The notes: generated by a model from the letters alone, not told the origin. A stretch of 64,000 bases of DNA from Amoebidium appalachense (GCA_963693365.1 CAVNZM010000012.1:4836001-4900000); one strand, 5' to 3'; shown: positions 48,224-60,517, numbered from the stretch's first letter. Made by a program: numbers and translations.

Positions 48224-48687
48224 CCCAGGCCACTACGTGAGACTGGCCTCAAGGTTGGGACTGTTCTGGTACCTTCCACCAACAGGGATGCTGTCTTCAC
48301 TCAGGTAGATTTCATTTGCCTCCCCCAACCCCTTCCCGGCCCCCTCCCCTTCCCCCCCCCCCCCCCCCCCTCTTGCCCCTCCCCTTCCCCCCCCCCCCCC
48401 CTCCCCCCCCCCTCTTGCCCCTCCCCTTCCCCCTCCCCCCCGCCCCCCACCCCGACCCCCTCTCGCCTCATCCTCCCCTTCCCCCGGGCTCCCCTTGCCC
48501 CCCCCCCCCCCCACCCCTACCCCCACCCTTCCCCCCCGGTTTCACCGGAGTCTTCCCGGCAAACTCCCCACTCTCTTTCCGCCTTCCCCAAGGGCTCTTC
48601 CCCATCCCTCCACCACTCCTGCCCGTCCTTTATTCCCCCTACTCCCCGCAACCTTCCCCCCGTCTCGCAATGCCCCTCTCTCCTCCG

Positions 48688-48727
<40 letters not shown>

Positions 48728-49353
48728 GAACCCCCTCCCACCCACCCACCAAAAAAAATGGCCCTTGATCCTCTTTCCGCATGCCCTCCACACACACACA
48801 CAACACAAAGTTGGAAAAACTAAAAATAACGAAAGGAATAATTCGCTTACAGGTAAAAGCCACCCTCTACCAAGCAACACCCACAAAGCTCCGCCTCTCC
48901 CTCCTCGACACCATCCCCCAAAACCTCCCGAAAGACCCCCCCGCCCTCCCCTCACACCCCGACCACGGGGGACCCGGCACCACCCGTATTCCGAGAGACT
49001 TTGCCCCATTGGACAGCTCGGGGAGAAATCACGTGATAAATCACGTGTTCGCGTCCTTTTCCCGCCCGACGCACGCCGCGCTAGCAGCCGAAAAGTCGAT
49101 CGCACGACTTGAGATGCGATTTGGTCGGATTCTGTTTGATGCTGTGAAACTTGGCGACCTGGAGGGAGAGGTAGGCAAATTTACCCCCCCCCCCCCCCCC
49201 CCCCCCCCCCTCCCCCCCCCCCCCCCCCACCCTCCCGGGGCACCACTTTCCCCACACAACTTGAGTCTCCACCTCCCTGGTGTTTCCAAAATTGGCTGTT
49301 CCCTCAACTATTCTCCGTCCCCTATCATAGCAGACCTTTTTTCCATACCTATT

Positions 49354-49389
<36 letters not shown>

Positions 49390-50064
49390 TTCTTTCGCCC
49401 CACACACACACCCGGGAGACGAAACCACACTTCCTGACCTACCCCTTTCCCCTTGCTCCTCCAATTAAATCTTACTGGTCTACGACCCCGACCCTCCTCC
49501 CCCCCCCACACCCTCCCCCCCCCCCCCCCCCCCCCCCCCTTTCCCCCCCTCCCGAAAGGCTCCCCCTCTCCCCCCCTTGCCCCTGTAACCTCCCCCCCCC
49601 CCCCCCAACACCCCCCGCCCGCCCTTCCCATCCTCCCCCCCCCCCCCCCCCCCTTCCCCCCCTTCCCTCTCTTTTTACCTCTCTTTCATGGGATGTCGTC
49701 TCACTCTACAACACAACTTGAGTCAACCTTCTGTCACCTGTCTTTGATCTGAATGGGTGCCGATCACGTGACAGGTCATCGCAGCCAATCGAATCCCAGA
49801 TTTTCTTGGCCATGCTGCGGGCAGAAACACACGCTGGGAGTTTAACACCAACATCGAGGGAATAGGGGGCTGGAGTGTAAATTCCATCGGAAAATCCCTC
49901 AAGGAAAAACTTGGGGAGGATCGTGTGGCCATCACATCGGAGACACGGTAACACCCCCCCCCCCCCCCCCCCCCCCCCCTCTCTCCCCCCCCCCCTCTCT
50001 CTCTCTCTCCCCCCCCCCCCCCCCCTCCCCCCCTCCTCCCCACCCCCCGGCCTCCCCCCCCCCC

Positions 50065-50100
<36 letters not shown>

Positions 50101-50169
50101 AAGGTTGCTCACTCATCAACCCACGGTCTGGGCTTCTCCGTCACACCCCACCACATTCCCAGGCCTCCC

Positions 50170-50200
<31 letters not shown>

Positions 50201-51415
50201 GCCCCGACCCTGCCCCCCCCCCTTCCCCCTCCGTCCCTCCCCAGCCCCCCCCCCTCCCCACCTCCCACCCATTCCCCCTCCCTCCCTCCCCTTCCTTACC
50301 ATTCCCTGGTCGTCAGTGAAGCCCGGGGCTACTTTTCCCCCTACCCATGCTCCCCCTTCTTCCTCCACATAAACACATACACATTTAAACATACCCCTAG
50401 GCCTAGGATTTCCTGTCTCTCTGTAACCCTGCCAAATCCATCCTCCCGGCTCACCTCTCCGGTTTTCTAATCCCCCCTCCCCCCCTCCCCCTCCCCCCCC
50501 CATAAGCACCCCCTCACACACGGTCATACCCACGTACACAAAAGTGCACTAAACACACGGGCATACGCACATACAGCTGTACAGACATGCCTGTGCACAC
50601 ACAAAAACACACATACACACCCTCCCATCCCTCCTACCCTCTCACCCTCGCACCCACCACCCACCACCCCCCCACCCATACCCCCCCCACTCCCCCCCTC
50701 CCCCCCACACACAGCTACACCATCGAACACACCAGCGGCAAGCGCTACTCGTGCCTTCTCGACCCTTCCACCCAAACACTATGTCAGGTGAGCGAGGCCA
50801 CGGCCACGAGAGATCAGGTACTGCGCCTAGACATTGCCTTATTGGGATGCAACGCCGACCTCCGATTGGCTATTGACAGCGGCCCGGCGGCGACCAATGA
50901 AACGGCTCCAACGGTGACCTCTCTCCCTAGCCTACACCTGGAGTCTGACGGGAACATCTCCCACGATGCGGAATCGCTTCATCTTGTGAGGAGAAAGGAG
51001 ATGACTCGTTTTGTGTTGGAAAATTTCGGGGGGGGTCGAAGTTACCCTCACCAACGTGACCCAGTGGTCAAGGGAGACTGGACGCTTGGAGGAAAAACGT
51101 ACCGTCGAGATTGAATTTACGGCTAAGGAACCCCCCACCACCGATTGGACCGCGATGAGTTTCGTGCGGCAGCTTCAGAGTTCGTGGGAGGCTGCGATGG
51201 TTCTCGCAAACGGTCCATTTTCGGCTGGGGCAGGTGATAGAGCCCCCCTGCCTGAAATTTCAAGCGCTGGTGAAGAGAACGAGCTGGTGGATCAGCTGGG
51301 ACGGCTTGAATTTCCTCTTGGAAGTAATTTGAATTGTATCATCCCGCTGAATGTGCGTGAAGTTGTGCCGAGTGGATATATTTATATACGTGATATAATG
51401 CTAAGGAGACAGTAA
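48224..51415 (+). CDS. CET1: Cet1-type mRNA-capping RNA 5'-triphosphatase
   Basis: Removes the gamma phosphate from nascent RNA 5' ends, the first capping step, in the nucleus. Exons: 48224-48304 (tentative), 48853-49170, 49775-49947, 50715-51415. Domain signs of the tunnel-fold family, in order: KSIARLEMRFGRI (first strand), EFNTNIEGIGGWSV, RVAITSETR joined to YTIEHTSGKRYSCLL, LGCNADLRLAID, MTRFVLENFGG and VEVTLTNVTQW, then TVEIEFTAKE (last metal-binding strand with two Glu). The first strand normally has E-x-E, but here the first Glu position is Arg (RLEMR), so the usual metal site is altered. The last exon is broken: at 51028-51035 there are eight G, and one fewer would join the two halves in frame. 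The 5' end is uncertain. Confidence 0.7.
48342..50210. repeat. poly-C tracts in RNA triphosphatase introns
   Basis: C-rich blocks at 48342-48545, 48681-48725, 49184-49227, 49352-49390, 49500-49660, 49953-50066 and 50173-50202, and a C-to-A33 junction at 50053-50098. All are C-rich on the coding strand. Donors at 49171 and 49948 are each followed by a C tract within 15 bases. Confidence 0.85.
51028..51035 (+). other. G8 homopolymer at a frame break
   Basis: The upstream frame (ending LENFGG) and the downstream frame (VEVTLTNVT) meet exactly at this run. Both sides look fully coding and fit adjacent strands of the triphosphatase fold. The downstream frame is offset by one base, as if one G were extra. 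Confidence 0.75.
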
Positions 51416-51920
51416 TGGGAGTTCGCCAAAACATTGTAATGTGGTCAATAATGTGGATTGTCATAATATGTGGGAATGCATGCTGGGTTGATGGTCTCGG
51501 GAGAGGGGGGGGGGGGGGGGTTGACTCGTTATATGCAAATTTTTCTTGGAGAGTTATTCTTTTCTTATTCCAAACTTTCTCGATACATTGCACCTGCTGG
51601 ATTAGAAGAAATTGTATAATGTATTCGTGTATGTTATTTTAATTTTTATTCTTCGTTATTACATTTTGTTTTTAATATAGTCGTAAGATCCATTGTATGT
51701 AGGTGTGTGTACTATTTTTTTTTTTTTTTGGTTTTAGGTGTTCCAACTGTTTATGTTGGTTTTATTATTATTGTGTTGTTATATTTATTTGGGGAAGGGG
51801 GTGGGCGGGTGGGTGGGTGGGTGGATGGGGGGGGGGGGGGAGGGGGGTAGTTAGAGTGCTCAGTGTGCTCGTAGCACCAAGGTTTCCCGTTGATAAAGTT
51901 TGGTATATGTATCTATTCGT

Positions 51921-51977
<57 letters not shown>

Positions 51978-52543
51978 GGGGGGGGGGGGGGAGAAGGGGG
52001 GCGGGGGGGAAGGGGGGGGGGGGGGGGAGAGGAGGGGGAGGGGGGGGGGGATCTCATAGACAAGAAAGGCAAAACACTGTTGGTTATGTCTTTTTAATTG
52101 TTCAAGTGCTTGGTATGATACCCAGGAGAATTATGTGTTGCTTGCTTTATCGTATCCTCTGTATATCTGACGGGTGTCTCCTACACTGGCTGGCAATGTG
52201 ATCACTTTAGACTTTTTGTTGAATTCTGTTGGTCGTCACATTGAGTATTTATATAATTTTCACACAGTGTTCAGGTATCTCAGTATGCACTTGTTACTGG
52301 ATACCCCGTGAAGTTTTTATTGCCTTTTAAGTATGCCGTGGATACTTGCATATCTTTCCGTTGATTAAATCCAGTCAAAAGAAAAAGAAAAAGAAATATC
52401 TTGCCAGTTCGTATCGCAATATAAACGATAAAAACGAAAACCTTGGCGTGTGTGAACTGTGTGTGCAAGCACACACAGGACCGAAAATCACATGTACTCA
52501 TGTATCAGATGTGTCTGTACACACCACTTGGTATAACTAGGAG

Positions 52544-52612
<69 letters not shown>

Positions 52613-52706
52613 CATGGCTACATGAAGAGTATATCTAAACGTGTGCATGTCCATGCACGTACATTAACTCTTATGCCCAGGTTTGTGCTCCGTATACACA
52701 TGCACA

Positions 52707-52738
<32 letters not shown>

Positions 52739-53904
52739 CCCCCCTGCCCTCTCCTCTTCCCAATCACACAAGCACATTCTCCCCCCTTCCTTCTCTCTCT
52801 CGTTCTCTTTCTCCCCCTCCCCCCCCCCTCCTCTCCCCTCCCCCCTCTCCACCACCACATGTACGTACACACAAAACAACAGGGCATTCGCGTGCAGAAT
52901 AGGGAAGTGGGGAGGATGTGAGTGTGTGGGGAGGGGGGGGATGGGGGGGGGGGGGTTAGGAGGGATTGGAGTGGGGGGGGCTCGAGGAAAGAAAGGAAAA
53001 CTGAAGAGATTCAATCCCCATACTACAGGCCCAATGGGCTTTTCGGTGCGCCCATTTAGATAAGGGCATTAAAAATTTCCGACCTTACTCCTCTCCCTCT
53101 CTCTCTTGTCGTCCTACAATTGGCTACCCTCCTTTCTTGCTTAGCTGATTTTTCCCGGTACAGGCGAAGCCCCGCCTCCCCCTCCCCCCAAACAACAACA
53201 TAAAAAAAGGAAAGAAGTGAATAAAGAAAAAGGCACAAAAGAAAACCTAGACCCGCCCAAGAAAGAGGGTATGGGCGACATATGTTGAAAGTAGAAATTT
53301 TCTGTAACATGTACAGCTAAAACCCGGTTGAACGGATGGCTCTAGGGGGACCACCAGCAGCTTCTTCCGGGTCTCCCCCCCCCCCCCCCCCCACAAAAAA
53401 AACGTACTGCCCCCCCCCCCCCCTCCCCCCCCCCCCCCCCACCCCCACTCCCTCCTAACCTCAATCCCCCTCCCCCTTTCCCCTCCTAACCTCAATCCCC
53501 TCTCTTCCCCCTCCTAAGCTCAATCCTCCCCTTCCCCCTCCCCCTCCCCCCCACGGAGCTCAACAACGTGCACACAGTTGACGGATAAACCGTGGTTGTA
53601 CATTCCCACCGATCAATGACTGGTGCCTGCCTTCCCTACTTATTACTGTTTGGTGCATGGCTTACGTCACCCAACTGATGTAGCCATAGCTATAAGTAGA
53701 GGCACGTACCACTACTCATTCTCCTCCTCCTGCCCCCCTACCCCGTCCCCCCTGACCCCCCCCCCCCCCCCCCCCAGCCTTCCCCCTCTGAACCTCGGAC
53801 ACTAAGTGTTAGGCACTTGTCCATCCTCACAACAGCAGCTCAGCTCCCATAGATTTAATGTCTTAAAAATAGAAAGTCATTGCCTCATGTTGCCACATGG
53901 ACCC

Positions 53905-53937
<33 letters not shown>

Positions 53938-54368
53938 TCCCCTTTCCCCCCCTTCTCATAAACACCCAAACGGCTTTACCTCCCACACACCACAACTTGG
54001 TACCGTACCTAATTAGCACAATTCATGACCTGTTTATAGTTCAACAACTCGCCAAACATAGGCAAATCTGCTAGCGCCAACTCCTCAGAACATCAACCCC
54101 CTCCCCACTCCCTCCCCTTCCCCCTCCCCCCCCCCCCCCCCACTCCCCCCCCCCCCCCCCCGGGCTTTCCCCGCCCCACCCCCCCCCCCCCCCCCAGCGG
54201 ACAAAACCCACCCCACCTTTACAACCATATCCCCCCTTCCCCCCCCCCCCTCCCCCCCCCCCCCCCTCTCCCCTCCCCTCCCCAACTGATTCATAACTCT
54301 TTGTCATCGACAGTGTATCAATAAAAACTTCAGAAACCACCTCTCCCACGAAACATGCCAGATTTTGA
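51416..54368. other. convergent spacer, RNA triphosphatase and bZIP genes
   Basis: Contains (GT)n 51921-51975, G-rich tracts to 52050, T33 then poly-G (52546-52609), poly-C 52708-52738, C-rich 53377-53440, CTAACCTCAATCCCC repeated at 53455 and 53488, and C-rich 53910-54265. No convincing exon was found. Confidence 0.6.
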
Positions 54369-55179
54369 TCACGTGACGTGCGAATCCTCCACCGTCTCCA
54401 TCATTGATTTGACCGCCGTCCTTTTCGACGCCGAAACCGAGATCCCGGATTCCGATTGGCTAATCGCAAATTTCTGCATGGGAACAGCCAATCCGGCGCC
54501 AGCACCAGATCTCACGTCCATCGCAACGATTGAACTTTCACGATTGGTCTTTAGGGTGAGAGCGGGAGAAGGCAGGTGCGGGTAATGTGATTGGTTGACT
54601 GGATACTGGGAAAGGTGGGGAGGAGGAGGGTAAGGATTTTTCACGTGTCGGCTGTTATTTACGGCGTCCAATAGAATTTCGCGATGGTGTTGGTGGTGGT
54701 GGTGGTGGTGTGTTGGCTCGTGCACGTGTAGCAGGAGGTGGGTGCCGTAGGGTGTAGGGGGATCGATCGGGAGCATCCGATTGGGCGGGATGCATGACAT
54801 TGTGTCTCCCGTGATCTCTGCGAGAATTTGGTCTCTCCAGTTGAGCAGGGACATGACGTCGTCTTTGAGTTCCTGGGGGGGAGGGGGAGGGGGGAGGGGG
54901 GTAGGGGGAGGGATTTGGGTGTGAGTTCCAAGCTATCAATAAACAGCGTTGGTGGTAACTGGTTCGCATGCCAGTGAATGTACTTTTCTGTATGTATAAC
55001 ATTACATACATAGACGACTATATACTTACATATACATACACGCGCGCACGCATCCAAACACCTATATAACCCACCCACAGAAAGACACACATGCACCAGT
55101 ATGCACGGGCACGCACATGTCTACACACACATGCGCACATGCACACACGTGCGCGCACACACACACACACACATACACA

Positions 55180-55231
<52 letters not shown>

Positions 55232-55264
55232 TGTCCTCTCACACACATCCACACATTGTGACAT

Positions 55265-55330
<66 letters not shown>

Positions 55331-55965
55331 CCACACCCCCACACCCACACACACACATACCTACCTCGTTGACTCTCACCAGTTCACTCACCCGCTGCTC
55401 CAGAGTCCTCATTTCATCCTGCACCCCTCCCAGCCATTAAAGGGGGTTTCGTTTACACCGCTTTATATGCCCCTTCGGGTCAGGCCAAGATGATGTTTGG
55501 TGTGCGTTCCACGAATCACAAAGCGTGAATCGCTTTCGGATCTGACCCGAACCGGGTCTGAAACGAAACACCTTTTATCCACATGCCACCCACTACAGGT
55601 TCAACGGGGGGGGAGGGGGGGGGGGGGGGGGGAGAGGGGGAGGGGGATAGGGTCACGGTCCTGAGAGGAAAGGCAGGAGGATCGGAAAGGGGTGAGTGAG
55701 CGTTTTTTTTTTTTTTTTTTTTTTGGGGGGGGGGGGGGGGGAGGGGAAGGGGGGCTTTTTGTTGTGTGTGTGTGTGGGGGGGGGGGGGGGGGGCTTGCAA
55801 GAGGATGAACGAAAAATGTTGGGCTGGGGGAGAGGAGGGGGGGGGAGGGGTATATGCCCTTGGTCTCCTTTCAGTCATTCCTAGATAAGAAGAGCAGCAA
55901 CTTGAAAAAGCATCAGAAACGGACACGCACACCTAAGCAAACGGACACACAACTAAACACACACA

Positions 55966-56002
<37 letters not shown>

Positions 56003-56365
56003 GCACACAGACACACACCGAAACACGCACACACACACGCACACACTGTGAGGCACGCACATCTTTCTTTGCCCTGCACTTCCTTGCAGCCAGCCTGTTT
56101 CTTTCCCTCCTCCCAGTCCTGTAGTCGTATTCGAGGCTGGTGGTGGTGCTTGCTGACCGGTATGCACTCTCAGAACTCATTCCCACTGCAAGAAAAATCC
56201 AACAATTTGTTAGCAACGAATCGCACGGGAAGAGCGCTAGCTTTTGCCCCCCCCCCCCCCCCCCCCCTCCCTCCTCCCCAACCCTAATAACAATCGTATA
56301 AGCCATGGTTTTTGCGCCAGTCCTCCCATAGTAGACTTACTTGCGGTCAATTGCACGAATCTCAT
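54369..56365 (-). CDS. CREB/ATF-like bZIP transcription factor
   Basis: A DNA-binding nuclear factor. Four exons join in phase to 235 residues: 56341-56365, 56061-56185, 55365-55418, 54369-54872. The start ATG at 56365 has an in-frame TGA just before it. Basic region [16 protein letters not shown] (residues 34-49) holds the invariant N-x7-R (Asn38, Arg46). The leucine zipper follows with Leu56, Leu63, Leu70 and Leu77 at exact seven-residue steps, encoded by exons 3 and 4. NRLAARKCR resembles CREB/ATF proteins more than AP-1 or plant types. After the zipper is a low-complexity tail with a His-rich run (residues 123-131) and Pro/Ser-rich sequence. No kinase-inducible domain is obvious. The exon between basic region and zipper end is only 54 bases. 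Confidence 0.85.
55147..55330. repeat. (CA)n arrays in bZIP intron 3
   Basis: Two CA runs (about 55155-55227 and 55267-55328) separated by unique sequence, in the intron 54873-55364. Confidence 0.9.
55437..55578. mobile_element. MITE-like element, copy 2
   Basis: About 142 bp starting TTAAAGGGGGTTTCGTTT and ending AAACGAAACACCTTTTA, so it has terminal inverted repeats. The inner TTTCGGATCTGACCCG is the reverse complement of the core of the unit at 36194-36333. It lies in bZIP intron 2 (55419-56060), 18 bases upstream of the acceptor in gene sense. Its end supplies CCCCCTTTAATGG, a pyrimidine tract and possible branch site. Confidence 0.6.
55608..55795. repeat. G-rich and T22/G17 compound tracts
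   Basis: G-rich 55605-55650, T22 followed by G17 at 55704-55741, and poly-G at 55776-55793, in bZIP intron 2. In gene sense these are poly-C and C-to-A compounds. Confidence 0.85.
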
Positions 56366-56735
56366 TCAAATTTGTGCACCCTGTAGGGCCACTGCCTAAA
56401 CAAGGACATTGCCATAAATAGGCAAAACCACTTATTGCAAATGCTGACACAGCGCAGGAAAAAAAAAGGCTTGCACTAGTGGATATTGATGTCGTCAGCG
56501 CTGGGAATAAAGTCAAAGTCGTTGCGTACGCTGATTTCTCAGAATGGCCGGACCAAATATTGCTCTGGGGAAAGGAATGAAGCTGACACATGATAGTCAC
56601 GATTAGTTACACAACTGGGATTCCTGTTACCTTATCCCCCCCCCCCCCCCCCCCCACCCCCCCCCTCTCTCGTGGTTGGTGTTTGGTTAAAAAAAAAAAA
56701 GAAAAAGAAAAAAAGCCTTGACCAATGGGGACTCT

Positions 56736-56768
<33 letters not shown>

Positions 56769-56906
56769 GGGGGGGTCCTTGACCTGCCAGAGAGAATTCA
56801 AAAAGAATGAAAAAAGAAGCTTTCAAGTCCACAGCAAGAAGGGTGATGTGAGTGTGTGTGTATGTGTGTGTGGGGGGGGGGGGAGGAGGGGAGGGAGGCC
56901 GGAGGA

Positions 56907-56937
<31 letters not shown>

Positions 56938-57199
56938 AGGGGCTGAAGGCAGTGTAGACATTGTTAAAGGCAATGCGAGTGCGAAAAAGCAAATAAGCGC
57001 GTCACGCTGGCTCATAAGAGCATGTGAGCATCCGAGAGTTAAATTCATATTAAAATGCCTGTATAAAAGGGTACACATACCTGCAATTTCACAGACGTGC
57101 AGCTAACCTGCGATTTAATATTAATGTTGTAAAAAACACCAATTTCAATACAAATATGAACTATAGCTAGGCCCTTGAATCTTGCTGTGAAAAACCAAC

Positions 57200-57232
<33 letters not shown>

Positions 57233-57803
57233 GAGAGACAGAGAAAGAGAGAAAGAGAAAAGAAAGAAACAACGGAGGCTATGGTGAACGGCCGAGTTAA
57301 AAGGGAGAATGTTTACAATAACAGACAACAGGTAACTTAGTAAAACTCGGTTATGCTACCCGAAGGCTCTTATTCAGAGGCCGATTAAGTTGCTTTAAAG
57401 GAACGTTTTTATTTGCCTTTTCTTTTTCTCTCTCTTTATTCTTCTTTCTTTTTGTTTGTCTAGCTAACATTGTGTTTCGTCTGTCTGGTCTTCGTTTTGT
57501 GCTTTTTTTCCCTGCTACACAATTGTTTTTTGTGAAGGGAAAGGGGCAGTTTATGTGGAGTAATAAACCACCCGCCACACATCACGAAACAGTCGACACT
57601 CGACAGCCGTTAGGCCAACGTTTCCCAGTGCTTACGCCATAGTATTTTAGTTTATTGATTATGCGCACGCACGAAAACACATCAGCAAAAAAGCAGCATA
57701 GATATCCATCTGTGGGCATGCTATTGCTTGTGCGCGTGCACGTGTCAGGTCACGCGTGCTTACGTGTACGTGCAACGGCGGTTTATAAGTCGACCACCGA
57801 TCT

Positions 57804-57821
57804 GAGCCACTTTTGTGGCTC
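57804..57821. promoter_or_regulatory. palindrome GAGCCAC-N4-GTGGCTC, site 1
   Basis: Perfect 18-base inverted repeat GAGCCACTTTTGTGGCTC. The same motif recurs at 58418 and 58449. It could bind a dimeric factor or form a hairpin. Function unknown. Confidence 0.5.
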
Positions 57822-58417
57822 GAATGTGGGGTTTGCGTAAGTGCGCTATTTATAGCGCAACACGCACGAACACAAAAAACAAACATAGCAGGCGTGTTCC
57901 TCACTGACGGTGGTCAAGTAGACACCAAGATTGTGTAGGGTTTTGGAAATTACCATGGCGCATTAGCGCTTGGAAAGTAGCGCACGTGACTGCAAAACGG
58001 ATTTTTCTAGCATTTTCTCCATTAATATACACGGTACATGGACTAGAAGGTGCGCAGCACCCCCAAAGGCATATCGAAAACTCAAAGGAGATAGTGTTGG
58101 CATGCGAGTGAAAAAATTTCAAGGCTTTTTGTTGCGTTTTCATCGAGTTCACTATGTAGCGTTTTCAAGGGGTACATTCATCCTCTTCCGGCGGAATCCG
58201 GGCCGAATTCGATCTGGAAAATGCGAAGAATGCGAAAAAACCACGATACCCCTTGTTGGTTGGTAAGTGCTGGCACCCTCTTTTATTATACCAATCACCT
58301 TGGTCCAGAGACAAAAAAGGCAGAAAACTTCAGCAGCTATTGGGCATGCCGAGAAAGCGCGCGCGACTCTCGACCAGTAAGCTGTAGGGCCCGGGTCACC
58401 GGGTGGTCGTCCGGAAC

Positions 58418-58466
58418 GAGCCACTTTTGTGGCTATTTCGACTGAAATGAGCCACTTATGTGGCTC
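58418..58466. promoter_or_regulatory. palindrome GAGCCAC-N4-GTGGCTC, sites 2 and 3
   Basis: Two more copies, 58418-58434 (last C replaced by A) and 58449-58466 (GAGCCACTTATGTGGCTC), 31 bases apart. The loop changes while both arms are kept, which suggests that the arms matter. Confidence 0.5.
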
Positions 58467-58703
58467 GCGGTCGACTTATCATTATTGTCGGCGTCGCCTG
58501 TTCGTCAAAAGAAAAAAAAAAAAAAAGAAATTGCACGTGAGACAGTTCTGTATCTTGTGCCGGTAACAAGGTTTCCGTCCTGACTTACGCCTCAAAAAAC
58601 CGGTTTTACGAAAGGGAGCCCCTACGTCACCACGTGTGACTCCCGCCGGGATTTTCAAGGGGTTCGTGTTCGGTGGAATCGTGGCGTCCGGCCGTCAGCT
58701 TCG

Positions 58704-58776
58704 AATAGATCTATTGTTTCTCATATATGGTTATTATAAACCCAAATAGATCTATTGCACTCCATATATGGTTATT
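58704..58776. repeat. tandem 32-bp repeat with AGATCT palindrome
   Basis: AATAGATCTATTG followed seven bases later by CATATATGGTTATT occurs at 58704-58735 and again at 58745-58776. The two copies differ in the middle. No gene explains it. Confidence 0.55.
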
Positions 58777-59032
58777 CAACCATCACCTCCCATGGATGCC
58801 GGGCCCGCACCCCGGTCCCGGCTGATGCCGGCAAACAAGTAAAGTATAGAGCCGGATTAAGAAAAGAAAGGAGGTCATAAAACAGATAAAGTGGAAGGCA
58901 ATACCGTATGTACATCAGTGGGCCATAGAAAAAACAACAACCAAAAAAAAAAAAGGGAGAAGAAAAAAGAAGAAAAGAAGAAAACCTTTAAAAATTAAAG
59001 GGAAAAAGAGGCCCGCAGCCTCCTCATCCCCT

Positions 59033-59089
<57 letters not shown>

Positions 59090-59320
59090 CCTCCCCGGGG
59101 ATCCCCCTCCAACCCAACCCACACAACACACAATCAACAAAAAGGAAGGGACCGGTTTGCAAAGTTGCTCGGATTTTGTTTTTTTTGTTTTTTCTTTGGG
59201 GGGGGGGGGGGGGGGGGGGGGGGAGACACACACGTGGCACACACGGAGATCTCAAGACACACACACACACACACATACAGTGGCACACACACACACACAC
59301 ACACTTCACTTTGTGTGTCA

Positions 59321-59353
<33 letters not shown>

Positions 59354-59956
59354 AGCAGACGAGAAATCAAAACATGAAAGCAGGAAGGGAAGGGGACACA
59401 CATCACCGGCCAGAGCTGGCACGTACTGACTGTGCCTTAGGTAGGCCTATGTACGAATATATCGACGCTGTCTTTTTTTCAAGGGCAGGTGAGTCACGTG
59501 ATTAGCCGCTGTCCGGGTCGCCCGCGTCGACCTTGAAAAATAGGAGCTACCTCAGAAGGTAGCAGCGGCCAGAGGCATTGCTTGCCTGATTGCTTTGTTC
59601 TTCGGTTGACTGGCCATGGGGGGTTTTTTTTTTTGGGTGCATTTTTCAATTGGTGTGTTCGTGTGTTGGTGTGTTGGTGTGTGAGTGCGTGTGGTGGTGG
59701 TAGCGGCGGCAGCGGTGGGGTTGGTGGTGGTGGTGGTGGCGGCGGTGGTGGTGGTGGTGGGGGAGGAGGAGGGGGGGGGGTTCGTGCCGAGCGCAATTCA
59801 CATTGTCAATGAGTCAGGATCACACATTCTTAATACTTCACTTTTGTTTTGCATTCGAATAAGCAGGTAAATACATACTGGGCAGGCATATTTATCAACC
59901 GTTTTTCAACACATTCAAAACGGGATATTCTCCCACCACATATCATATACCCATAT

Positions 59957-60013
<57 letters not shown>

Positions 60014-60055
60014 AACCCAAACCACCACCACCACCACCACCACCACCACCACACA

Positions 60056-60099
<44 letters not shown>

Positions 60100-60460
60100 T
60101 TCACTGCCGAATGAATTTCATTTACGCTGATTATAAAACCAAGACTTGACTAAAATCCATTGATATGCCAAAATGACATACGTTCCTGCTGTATACATGT
60201 GTGTGCCACTGATATTTGTCATGTACGTGTGTGCAAGACTACATGTGCCTGCGTGTGCTAGTGTCTGGGTGTGTGTGAGTGAGTGTGGGATTGTGCGTGG
60301 TGGTGGTGGTGGTGGTGTTGGTGATGGTGGCGGCGGTGGTGTGTGTGTGGGTGTGTGTGTGGGTGGGTGTGTGGGTTAAGGTGGGGGGGATATGGGGGTG
60401 GGAAAGGAAGGAAGGGGGGGGGGAGGAACGGTGGGAATGGGGGTGAGAAAAGGGAGGGAA

Positions 60461-60494
<34 letters not shown>

Positions 60495-60517
60495 GCAGGC
60501 AGCTACATGTGCTATGA

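Larger units (their letters stand above)
56366..60517. other. spacer between bZIP 5' end and Tpt1 3' end
   Basis: Poly-C 56638-56655 and 56737-56766, poly-G 56870-56940, A32 57199-57230, then about 1.8 kb of low-repeat sequence (57240-59030) with palindromes and a direct repeat listed separately. Next come poly-C 59035-59086, poly-G 59198-59223 and 59321-59351, (GGT)n near 59690-59760, C52 then (ACC)n and A27 (59960-60094), and G-rich sequence to 60491. Frames near 57,970-58,420 are open on both strands but not recognisable. Confidence 0.55.

Noticed and set aside
54355-54585. Plus-strand frame [12 protein letters not shown]
   Set aside because: Antisense shadow of the last bZIP exon, which continues a verified zipper in phase.
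57970-58424. Overlapping open frames on both strands
   Set aside because: Neither shows a domain or splice context, and I could not choose between them.
59690-60360. Possible telomere-like or G-quadruplex arrays
   Set aside because: (GGT)n and poly-G are present but there is no TTAGGG-type unit. This is ordinary simple repeat for this window.
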